From JBDTNL01 sp039933785 (GTDB taxonomy: Bacteria > Acidobacteriota > Thermoanaerobaculia > Multivoradales > JAGPDF01), in the NCBI GenBank assembly GCA_039933785.1, contig JBDTNL010000058.1, positions 1 to 24,990 of the forward strand: a DNA stretch of 24,990 bases, written 5' to 3'. Below the pieces are notes generated by a model, which saw nothing but the letters and a program-made list of their open reading frames with translations, had not been told where the DNA came from and made no database searches. A program made the position numbers and the translations under genes. Below are positions 14,694 to 21,923 of this stretch, piece after piece (position 1 is the first letter of the stretch; the number at the start of each line of letters is the position of its first letter).

Positions 14694-16016
14694 ATGAAAA
14701 TGTCGAAGCTCAATGCCAGCGCGGCAGCCGTGCTGTTCGCTGTACTGCTGTCACTCGCCCCGGTCGGCGCTCAGGCCTCCGGCTTGGCGTCCCTGATCCC
14801 CAACCTCTTCGCGCGCACCATCGTCCTGGCGCCCAATGGCCATGAGGCCCACTTCACCGATCAGGACAACAAGCTCGCGACCACTGGATTGGAGATCAAC
14901 TCCAGCATCGTCGCTCAATTGGCGACCTTTCCGCTCGGTTCTTCGGCGGGTGGATTCACCTACACCTTCGACGCCAGCCTCGGCGTTTTCACCCGTTCGA
15001 CCGACTCGTTCGGTCCGCTCTACGCCGAGCGCGCCCAGACTTTGGGCAAGGGCAAGTGGAACACCGGCTTGAGCTACCTGCGCACGACGTACGACAAGCT
15101 CGACAGCTTGGACCTGCGCAAGGGCGACATCTCGTTCCCGCTGTTCCACAAGGACGTGAACAGCGATGGAACCAGCAACACGCTGTTTTTCGAGGGTGAC
15201 GTGATCGAGGCCCGCTCGTTCCTGGCGCTCGATTCGACGACCTCGGTGCTCTTCGCGACCTACGGCGTCACCGATCGCTTCGACATCGGCGTCGCAGTGC
15301 CGTTCCAGAAGGTCGAGATCGACAGCTCCGCGACCCTGACCATCGACCGCATCGCGACCAGCAACATCCCGCAGATCCACCGCTTCCCGGACGGCTCGAG
15401 CGAGCAGACCACCGTCGCCCGCGGTAGCGCCTCGGGCCTCGGCGACGTGGTGGTGCGCGGCAAGTACCGCATGTGGGACAGCGCCAAGAGCGGCTTCGCC
15501 GTGGCACTGGATGTGCGCCTGCCCACGGGCAACGAGAAGGATCTGCTCGGCACCGGTGCCACTCGTACCAAGGCCTACCTGGTGTGGTCGACCGCCTGGG
15601 GCTCGTTCGAGCCGCACGTGAACGCCGGCTACACGGTCTCCTCCGGCGGTGGCAGCTCGGCGGTCGACGTTCCAGACGAGGTCAACTACGCGGTGGGTGC
15701 GGACTTCCCGGTGCATCCGCGGGTGACGATTGCCGTCGACGCCGTCGGTCGGATGTTGCGCGACACCGCGCGCTTTACCGAGACCACCAAGACGCTGTCG
15801 TTCACCACGTCGACCAATCCCGCGATCCAGTTCACCGACCGTCCGGACCTCACGATCAGTCGTGGCAACGTGAACTCGACCCTGCTGTCGCTCGGGGTGC
15901 GCTTCAACCCGGCAGGGAACTTCCTGATCAACGCCAACGTCCTCTACTCGGTCACCAAGGCTGGGCTCCGCGACGAGGGCATCATTCCGCTCCTCGGTAT
16001 CGACTACAGTTTCTGA
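14694..16016 (+). CDS. Outer-membrane beta-barrel protein (MetA-pathway/transporter-like)
   Basis: This 440-residue precursor has a signal peptide (about 1-28, ending GAQASG). A beta-rich region alternates aromatic and polar residues and ends in the outer-membrane sorting residue Phe (GIDYSF). Blocks such as GLSYLRTTYDKLD, LFATYGVTDRFDIGVAVPF, GLGDVVVRGKYRMWDSAKSGFAVALDVRLPTGNEKDLLGTGAT and the closing NANVLYSVTKAGLRDEG follow the layout of PF13557-type proteins, named after phenol-degradation operons and thought to be outer-membrane channels. The ligand cannot be told. The ATG at 14694 has GGAG about 8 nt upstream. It is divergent from the TonB receptor, apparently monocistronic, and has both a promoter and an intrinsic terminator. 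The function as an importer of hydrophobic compounds is only a family-based guess. Confidence 0.82.
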   Translation: MKMSKLNASAAAVLFAVLLSLAPVGAQASGLASLIPNLFARTIVLAPNGHEAHFTDQDNKLATTGLEINSSIVAQLATFPLGSSAGGFTYTFDASLGVFTRSTDSFGPLYAERAQTLGKGKWNTGLSYLRTTYDKLDSLDLRKGDISFPLFHKDVNSDGTSNTLFFEGDVIEARSFLALDSTTSVLFATYGVTDRFDIGVAVPFQKVEIDSSATLTIDRIATSNIPQIHRFPDGSSEQTTVARGSASGLGDVVVRGKYRMWDSAKSGFAVALDVRLPTGNEKDLLGTGATRTKAYLVWSTAWGSFEPHVNAGYTVSSGGGSSAVDVPDEVNYAVGADFPVHPRVTIAVDAVGRMLRDTARFTETTKTLSFTTSTNPAIQFTDRPDLTISRGNVNSTLLSLGVRFNPAGNFLINANVLYSVTKAGLRDEGIIPLLGIDYSF

Positions 16017-16041
16017 GGCTCGAGCCAGCGGGTTGAACCAA

Positions 16042-16075
16042 GGGGCGTCGCGCGCATGCGGCGCCCTTTTTGTTT
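16042..16075 (+). terminator. Rho-independent terminator after the outer-membrane barrel gene
   Basis: GGGCGTCGC (16043-16051) pairs with GCGGCGCCC (16058-16066) through a 6-nt loop, with one G-U pair. TTTTTGTTT (16067-16075) follows directly. The structure lies 26 bp after the stop codon at 16016. The opposite strand has no T-tract, so it serves only the plus-strand gene. Confidence 0.85.
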
Positions 16076-16084
16076 CCTCTTCTG

Positions 16085-19000
16085 CTAACTCCGGCCCTCG
16101 ATCACCCAGCTATCCCCCGCGCGGCGGAGCCGGAAGGTCGCCGGTTGGGTCGAGTCGATCGCCTTGCCGGCGCGCGGCTGCACCACTTGGTGGACGTTGC
16201 ACACCGCCGTTGCGACGTCGCCGGCGGAAGTGATCTTGCAGCCGTTGATCGTCATCTGGAGAGAGTTGAAATCGCCGAGCGCGCGCCCCAGCTTGGCGGC
16301 GTCGGTCGTCGGCCAGACCTCGAGCACCGCCCCGGCGCTGAGGCGTCCCATGGCCGCGGCGTAGCGGCGTAGGGTCGACATCACCGCATCGGAATCGCTC
16401 GGCGCCGGCGGCGCGGAGACCTGAGGAGCCGTCGGCTCGGTGGTCAAAGGCTTGGTCGAGGTGGGAGGCGTGACCTCCGCGGGCCTGGGGGGCGTAACCG
16501 GCGGAGTGACCGGTGGAGTATTCACCGCGGCACGCTGCCCGGCCTCCTGCGCCGCTCGCGCGTAGAGCTCCGAGCTCGCCCATAGAGCGCGCACCGCCGC
16601 GGGGAACTTGCCGCCAGCGTTCGCTTGGTCGGCTTCGCGCAGCCGACCCGACGCTGCGAACATCGTCGCCGAGGCAAACTCGTCGCCGCGGGCCTTCTCC
16701 GCCTGGGCGCGAGCGCTCGCCAAGCGCTGGCGCGCATCGCTCTGCAGGTCTTCGAGCACCGCCCGCACCTCGGCGTTCGATGGCCCGAGATCGAACGCCG
16801 ACGCAGCCGCGACGAGCGCCGCCTGGGGATCGTTCTGACGCTGGGTGCGCGCCGTCCGCAACAGGCCCGCAACCTTCTCCACCCGCGGGTCGGGCACCGC
16901 CGTCGGTGGAACCTCCCGGAGAGGCGAGACCGGCACGGCGGTCGTCGAGAGCGGCGGGCTCGCGGGCTGAGTCGACGGCTGAGTCGACGGCTGCGGCGCC
17001 ACCTGCAACGGCTGGGGCGCTGGCGACGCAACGATCGTGGTGGTCGCCAGGGCGTGCGGATCGGCTTGGATCGCCGTAGACGCCCCGCCGCGGCTCATGA
17101 ACCAGGCGACGCCGCCGAGGACGACCACGGCGCCCGCGCCGATCGCGATCCTCCGGCCGAGGCGGCCCGTGGGCGCCTGATCCGTCGAAAGCACGGCGGT
17201 CGTCGAAGCCTGCCCCTGCTGGCGTGCCTGCGCATCCGCTCTCGCCTTGGCTTTCGCCTGGGTATCTGCCTGCGCTTCGGCCTTCGCCTGCGCTTCTGCC
17301 TGCGCTTCGGCCTTCGCCTGGGTATCTGCTTTCGCTTCGGCCTTCGCCTGCGCTTCTGCCTTCGCTCCGGCCTTCGCCTGCGCTTCTGTTTTCGCTTGGG
17401 CCCGTGCCCTCTCCTGTTCCTCGGCCTTCGCCCGCGCCTGGGCTTCCTTCGCCGCGGCCTTGGCCTCGGCTCGCGCGGCGGCCTCTGACGCGGCGGCGGC
17501 TGCCGCCGCCTGCGCCGCAGCCTGGGCTTCGGCCTTCTCCTTGGACTTCGCCGTGGCGCGCGCTTCGTTCGCCGCCGCTACGGCCTGGGCCTGGCGAGCG
17601 CGCTCCTGCTCGCTTCGCGCCGCGTCGAGCTCGCGTTCGCGGAGCGCGGCATTCAGTCGCTTTTCGATGGCCCCAAGATCGGTCCGCGAGCCGAGCTCGC
17701 TCGCGGCGCGCTCCAGCCGGGCCTGGGCTTTCTCGAGCTTGCCGCCCTCGAGCAGTCTCTCGACCTCGGCCACCGCCTTCGCCAATGCCGCGGCCCGCGC
17801 GTGTTCGGCGGCTTCACGCGCCTCGCGCTCCCGGCGCTCCGCCGCGGCGCGCTCCTCCTCTTGACGGCGCTCGAGGAGCCGCTCGCGTAGCGGAGCCGCC
17901 GCCGCGATCGAGCGCGGATCGCCGGCGCGTTCGAGCGCCACCACGCCCGCCTCCGCTCTCGCCAAGGCGCCGCCATCGCTTCGTTGGAGGTCGCCTTCGA
18001 TCGCTGCGACGTCGGCAGCGAGCTGGCGCGCCCGTTCCTGTTCCGTTTGCCGGCGGCGGAGCTCCTGCCCCGCCTGCTCGGCGAGGTCGCGCGCCTGGTG
18101 ATTGCGGGGATCGATCGCGAGGGCTTGCCGCGCCTGCTCCGCCGCGCCTTCGAAGGCACCGCCCGCGAGCAGGCGCTTGCCCTCTTCGAGAGGCACCGCC
18201 ACTCGCGCCGCGAGCTCGGCGGCCGCCCGCTGGCCGAGGGCCGCATCGAGCCTCCGCCGCAGGCTGGCCAGTGGCTCGGTGTCCGATGGCGCACCGGCGG
18301 ATGCGAAGACTTTGCTCGCCGCTTCCAGGGCGCCGCGGTCGAGGTGGGCCTCGACTTCGGCCGCGATGCGCGCTACCTCGGCCTTGTGCCGCGCCTGTTG
18401 CTGATCGCGGGCGAAGCTTTCTTCCGTGGTGCGCAGCAACGCCAACGCCTCGGCGTTGTCCGGATCGAGATCGAGCGCCGCGACCAGGGCGAGCCGCGCT
18501 TCGCCGTACGCCCCCGGCTTCTGCAGGCCGCGGGCGCGCTCGATGAGCGCCGTGAGCTTCTCGCTGCGCCGCCGTTCGTCCTCGCGCTTGCGCCGGGCCT
18601 GGGCGATCTCTTGGAGCAAGGGATCGAAAGTCGCCCGATACGCCGGACTGGCGCCGTAGCGCTTGCCGGCGAGGGTCACTTCGAGCTCGGCCGCGGTGTA
18701 GTTGCCGGCGCCCAGCGCCTCACGCGCCTTGGCCTCCAGTTCCTTGAGCGCCGCCCTCTCCTCGGTGCGGCGCGTCGCCGTCTGGTTGGGCATGCTCTTG
18801 GTCTGGACCGCTTCTTCGCCGGTGTCGGCGATTTGCGCCTTGATCGCACGGAGCTCGGCCGCGATCTCACCGAAGCCCGAATACCGGTCGTCGGCGTTCT
18901 TCTCCAGGCAGCGTTCGACCAGGGCCTCCACGCGCTGCGGGCAGGCGGGCCACCAGTCGGTCAATGGTTTCGGGTTCTCGTTCAGGATCTGGTACAGCAG

Positions 19001-19633
19001 GCTCGAGATGGTCTCACCGCCGAACGGTCGCTCGAAGGTGAACAACTCGTAGGCCACGATGCCGAAGGAGAAGATGTCGGCCCGCAGGTCGACCTTGGAG
19101 CCGCGAATCTGCTCCGGCGGCAAGTACGCGGCGGTGCCCACCGTAATACCGGTCTGGGTGAGCTGGCTCTCGGCGTGCGCCAGGCGCGCGATGCCGAAGT
19201 CCATGATCTTCACCCGCCCGTCCTCGAGCACCCGGATGTTGCCCGGCTTGATATCGCGGTGGACGACCCCGTGGTCGTGCGCATACTCGAGCCCGTCGGC
19301 GACTTGCAGCAGCAGATCGAGCTGCTGATCGAGCGTCAGCAGATCCCGGCGGCGGATCTTTTGCGCCAGATCCTCGCCGGTGAGGTATTCCTGCACGAGA
19401 TACGGGACACCTTCCTCGAATCCGAAGTCGAAGACGGTGGTGACGTTACGGTGCTCGAGGTTGCCGGCGATTTCCGCCTCGCGAAAGAACCGCTTGCGGA
19501 TGTCCTCGTCTTCCGAGGTGCAGGTCTTGATCGCCACTGCCCGCTTGATGAACGGATCCCGGCCCTTGAAGACCACACCGAAGCCGCCGGTGCCGATCTT
19601 TTCGAGGATCTCGTATTTGCCGAATTTGTTCAT
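16085..19633 (-). CDS. Eukaryotic-like Ser/Thr protein kinase with long Ala-rich coiled coil, one TM segment and NTF2-like C-terminus
   Basis: The 1182-residue protein begins with a complete PknB-like kinase domain (about 7-265): Gly loop GTGGFG (14-19), Lys36 (VAIK), HRD at 125-127 (VVHRDIKPGN), DFG at 145-147 and PPE at 172-174. From about 290 to 820 it is Ala/Glu/Arg/Lys-rich, with TPR-like units and then long coiled coil, including five tandem decapeptide repeats (consensus about KAEAQAKAEA). A single hydrophobic segment (about 828-848, IAIGAGAVVVLGGVAWFM) should anchor it. A Pro/Thr-rich linker and an NTF2/SnoaL-like domain (about 1075-1182, MSTLRRYAAAMGRLSAGAVLEVWPT through FRLRRAGDSWVIEG) close the chain. 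The ATG at 19633 is chosen because KYEILEKIG begins seven residues in; the 22-residue upstream extension lacks conservation. The kinase is cytoplasmic, with the NTF2-like domain outside, which implies signalling across the membrane. Its substrates are unknown. Confidence 0.88.
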   Translation of the reverse strand: MNKFGKYEILEKIGTGGFGVVFKGRDPFIKRAVAIKTCTSEDEDIRKRFFREAEIAGNLEHRNVTTVFDFGFEEGVPYLVQEYLTGEDLAQKIRRRDLLTLDQQLDLLLQVADGLEYAHDHGVVHRDIKPGNIRVLEDGRVKIMDFGIARLAHAESQLTQTGITVGTAAYLPPEQIRGSKVDLRADIFSFGIVAYELFTFERPFGGETISSLLYQILNENPKPLTDWWPACPQRVEALVERCLEKNADDRYSGFGEIAAELRAIKAQIADTGEEAVQTKSMPNQTATRRTEERAALKELEAKAREALGAGNYTAAELEVTLAGKRYGASPAYRATFDPLLQEIAQARRKREDERRRSEKLTALIERARGLQKPGAYGEARLALVAALDLDPDNAEALALLRTTEESFARDQQQARHKAEVARIAAEVEAHLDRGALEAASKVFASAGAPSDTEPLASLRRRLDAALGQRAAAELAARVAVPLEEGKRLLAGGAFEGAAEQARQALAIDPRNHQARDLAEQAGQELRRRQTEQERARQLAADVAAIEGDLQRSDGGALARAEAGVVALERAGDPRSIAAAAPLRERLLERRQEEERAAAERREREAREAAEHARAAALAKAVAEVERLLEGGKLEKAQARLERAASELGSRTDLGAIEKRLNAALRERELDAARSEQERARQAQAVAAANEARATAKSKEKAEAQAAAQAAAAAAASEAAARAEAKAAAKEAQARAKAEEQERARAQAKTEAQAKAGAKAEAQAKAEAKADTQAKAEAQAEAQAKAEAQADTQAKAKARADAQARQQGQASTTAVLSTDQAPTGRLGRRIAIGAGAVVVLGGVAWFMSRGGASTAIQADPHALATTTIVASPAPQPLQVAPQPSTQPSTQPASPPLSTTAVPVSPLREVPPTAVPDPRVEKVAGLLRTARTQRQNDPQAALVAAASAFDLGPSNAEVRAVLEDLQSDARQRLASARAQAEKARGDEFASATMFAASGRLREADQANAGGKFPAAVRALWASSELYARAAQEAGQRAAVNTPPVTPPVTPPRPAEVTPPTSTKPLTTEPTAPQVSAPPAPSDSDAVMSTLRRYAAAMGRLSAGAVLEVWPTTDAAKLGRALGDFNSLQMTINGCKITSAGDVATAVCNVHQVVQPRAGKAIDSTQPATFRLRRAGDSWVIEGRS
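17251..17400 (-). repeat. Five tandem 30-bp units inside the Ser/Thr kinase gene
   Basis: Units start at 17251, 17281, 17311, 17341 and 17371. Each has the form gCCTTCGCCTG plus a variable middle (GGTATCTGC or CGCTTCTGC) plus a ...CGCTTCGG-like end. On the coding strand they encode decapeptides with alternating Ala and charged or polar residues, which would extend a coiled coil. The 30-bp period keeps the frame, so unit number could vary between strains by slippage without breaking the gene. Confidence 0.8.
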
Positions 19634-19708
19634 CGTCTGGGGGTTGCGGTCGAAAAATCCTAACACTTGAAGACCGCTTTCCACCCGGACTCCCGGCACC
19701 TTGACCGT

Positions 19709-19995
19709 CTAAAGCGCCGCCTCGCTCCGCCGCGCAATCTGTTCGAGAACCCGCATGTGGATGCGGTGGATCACCCGATCGGTCCACCAGCGCCAGTACG
19801 TCGCCGGCGCGAGGTCGTGGTGGTACCAGGTGGTGCCGATCAGGCGGTTCTTCCCCCCGGCAGCGGCTCGAGGCGGAACTCGCCCCGCTCCGAGACGAAG
19901 AACCCGTCGAGGTGCTGGGGGTGCAGGTGCGGCCAGGGCGAGAGCTCACGCATCGGTTCGGGTTGGGAAGTGACGCCGAAAGCCAGTCGAACCCG
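19709..19995 (-). pseudogene. Frameshifted C-terminal remnant of an SRPBCC-like (polyketide-cyclase fold) protein
   Basis: The minus strand encodes, in one frame from about 19992, LAFGVTSQPEPMRELSPWP, then HLHPQHLDGFFVSERGEFRLEPLPGG. In the next frame it continues KNRLIGTTWYHHDLAPATYW, then RWWTDRVIHRIHMRVLEQI, to a stop at 19709. The two parts join smoothly if one G is added to the G6 run at about 19853-19858. The RLIGTTWY and HRIHMRVLEHI-like blocks match the C-terminal end of an SRPBCC-type family. The N-terminal part has no supportable continuation upstream, so it is a truncated remnant. A sequencing error could explain the G6 frameshift but not the missing N-terminus. It fills much of the otherwise gene-free 19634-20174 stretch. 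Confidence 0.6.
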
Positions 19996-20070
19996 CCGAA
20001 CGGGACGACATGGCCGTCTCCACCAGGGCCGAGGCGGCTCGCACGACGCGGGGCGAGTCGACACGCCAGT

Positions 20071-20178
20071 TGCAAGGTCGAGCACAACGTGCCGCCTCGG
20101 TGTGGCCCGCACCTGGGTGAAGTGCATCGAGAAGGGCGAGTTCCCCGCCGCACGTTCACCGTCACCCGCAGCACCTAC
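20071..20178 (+). pseudogene. Decayed partial copy of the 4Fe-4S subunit gene
   Basis: Plus-strand 20071-20169 aligns with 21987-22091, inside the intact iron-sulfur/NrfD gene. By hand alignment there are about nine mismatches plus one inserted base near 20095 and one 7-base deletion near 20146. Identical runs include TCGAGAAGGGCGAGTTCCCC and a 22-bp run near 20147-20168. Translated in pieces it gives CKVEH, then ARTWVKCIEKGEFP, then RTFTVTR, as in the intact protein; the following Cys codon is Ser. The two indels destroy the frame and the rest of the gene is absent. It ends against the helicase stop codon (20175). Confidence 0.8.
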
Positions 20179-21884
20179 TTCGGCCGCTTGCTCCACGGCC
20201 GCTTTGGGCCCGTCTTCGAGGTCGGGCGCGCGGAGGGCTTCGTGCGCCGTTTGGGATCGGTGTCGTCGGCCACCCGAATAGTCAACACCTGGCCGCGCAG
20301 CGTCGCACCGGCGAGGCGTTCCATCACCTGCGCCGCCTGGCGCGAGCGGACCTCGACGATCGACACGTTGTCGTGGATGTCGATGCCGCCAATTTCCCGA
20401 CCCGGCACGCCGGCTTCGTTGGCGATGGCGCCCACCAGGTCGGCCGGCCGGACGCCGCTCTGCCGCCCGGCATCGAAGACCAGGCGGACCATGCCGTTGC
20501 GATCCTCGACCGCGGACAGCGGACGCACCGGCGGCGGCGCGCTCACCGTCAAGGGGCGATCGCGCCGGGCGACGAACGCGGCGGCGGCGCCGATCTCCGC
20601 CACATCCAGTCCTTCCTCGACCAATTCTTCGACCAGGCCGAGGTAGAGCTCCAGGTCTTCCTTGGCGATGGTCTCGCGCAGGGTGGCCTTGAACTCCTCC
20701 TTGCGACGCGCCGCCACGTCGGCCTGGGTGGGCATCGCCATGGGGGCGATCGTGCGGCCGGTGAAGCGCTCGATCTCGCGCAGCATGTGGCGCTCGCGCG
20801 GGGTCACGAAGAGCACGGCGATGCCCTTGCGGCCGGCTCTGCCGGTGCGACCGATGCGATGCACGTAGGACTCGACGTCGTTGGGGATGTCGAAATTGAT
20901 CACATGGCTGATGCGATCGACGTCGAGTCCGCGCGCCGCGACGTCGGTGGCGACCACGATCTCGACGCTGCCATTGCGCAAGCGCTCGATCACCCGTTCA
21001 CGCAGCGGCTGTGTCATGTCGCCATGCATGGCGGCCACCGAATACCCGCGCGCTTCGAGCTTCTCGGCGACCTCAGCGGCGGCGGTCTTGGTGCGCGTGA
21101 ACACCAGCACCGCGTCGGTGACCTCGCTCTCGAGCAGCCGGGTGAGCGCCTCGAGCTTCTGCGGGTAGGGGGCGAGCAGGAAGCGTTGCTCGATCGCCGG
21201 CAGGGTCATCGCCTTGTGCGCGATCTCGAGCGCCGCCGGCTCGTGCAGGTGCTGCTCGGCGATGCGGCGGATCTCGCGCGGCATGGTGGCCGAGAACAAC
21301 GCCGTCTGCCTGCCCGCGCTCGCCGGCGGAGCCTGCGAAAGAATCCACTCGACGTCTTCGATGAAGCCCATGCGCAACATCTCGTCGGCCTCGTCGAGCA
21401 CCACCATGCGCAAGCGGTCGAAGCGCAGCGTGCCGCGCCGCGCATGGTCCATGAGCCGGCCGGGCGTGCCGACCACGACCTGCACGCCACGCTGCAAGCG
21501 CCGCTGCTGCGAATCGATCGGCTGGCCACCGTACACCGGCAGGATGCCCAACCCGGGCAGGTGCTTGGCGTAGGCGTGCAGCGCCTCGGCGACCTGGATC
21601 GCGAGTTCGCGCGTCGGCGTCAGCACCAGCGCCTGGGTATCGCGCACCGCCGCGTCCACCCGCTGCAACAGCGGCAGACCGAAGGCCGCGGTCTTGCCGG
21701 TCCCGGTTTGCGCCTGGCCGATGAGGTCGCGCCCGGCGAGTAGCGGCGGAATCGTCGCCGCTTGGATGGCCGTCGGCACTTCGTAGCCAACCTCGGCGAT
21801 GGATCGCAGGAGGGCGTCGTTGAGGCCGAGGCTTTGGAACGTCGGCGAGGCGGCTGGCGATTCGGCTTCGGAGGTCTTGGTCAT
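20175..21884 (-). CDS. DEAD-box RNA helicase with DbpA/CsdA-type C-terminal RNA-binding domain
   Basis: The 569-residue helicase has the Q motif (FQSLGLNDALL and Gln41), Walker A (AQTGTGKT, 58-65), PTRELA (90-95), TPGR (140-143), DEAD (164-167) and SAT (198-200). The second RecA domain has VATDVAARGLD and HRIGRTGRAGR. A helical extension follows, and then a DbpA-like RNA-binding domain (about 470-545: MVRLVFDAGRQSGVRPADLVGAIANEAGVPG, then IHDNVSIVEV) and a basic tail rich in Lys, Pro and Arg. It would unwind structured RNA in ribosome assembly or cold adaptation. The ATG at 21884 precedes the Q motif sensibly, and the open frame upstream is shadow of the divergent gene. It stands alone, flanked by a decayed copy and an intact copy of the same iron-sulfur gene sequence. 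Confidence 0.93.
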   Translation of the reverse strand: MTKTSEAESPAASPTFQSLGLNDALLRSIAEVGYEVPTAIQAATIPPLLAGRDLIGQAQTGTGKTAAFGLPLLQRVDAAVRDTQALVLTPTRELAIQVAEALHAYAKHLPGLGILPVYGGQPIDSQQRRLQRGVQVVVGTPGRLMDHARRGTLRFDRLRMVVLDEADEMLRMGFIEDVEWILSQAPPASAGRQTALFSATMPREIRRIAEQHLHEPAALEIAHKAMTLPAIEQRFLLAPYPQKLEALTRLLESEVTDAVLVFTRTKTAAAEVAEKLEARGYSVAAMHGDMTQPLRERVIERLRNGSVEIVVATDVAARGLDVDRISHVINFDIPNDVESYVHRIGRTGRAGRKGIAVLFVTPRERHMLREIERFTGRTIAPMAMPTQADVAARRKEEFKATLRETIAKEDLELYLGLVEELVEEGLDVAEIGAAAAFVARRDRPLTVSAPPPVRPLSAVEDRNGMVRLVFDAGRQSGVRPADLVGAIANEAGVPGREIGGIDIHDNVSIVEVRSRQAAQVMERLAGATLRGQVLTIRVADDTDPKRRTKPSARPTSKTGPKRPWSKRPK

Positions 21885-21923
21885 GGCGGGCGCTCGACCT
21901 CGCAGGATACACTCCCGCCCACC

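Noticed and set aside
14751..15716. A 321-codon minus-strand frame in the outer-membrane barrel gene
   Set aside because: Shadow of the plus-strand gene, which has a signal peptide, a promoter, a ribosome site and a terminator.
17251..17400. Regular tandem repeat that might be mistaken for a CRISPR array
   Set aside because: Units are directly adjacent with no unique spacers, keep the reading frame, and encode a coiled-coil decapeptide in the kinase gene.
17984..19663. A 559-codon plus-strand frame opposite the kinase domain
   Set aside because: The minus strand has all the kinase motifs; the plus frame is a shadow.
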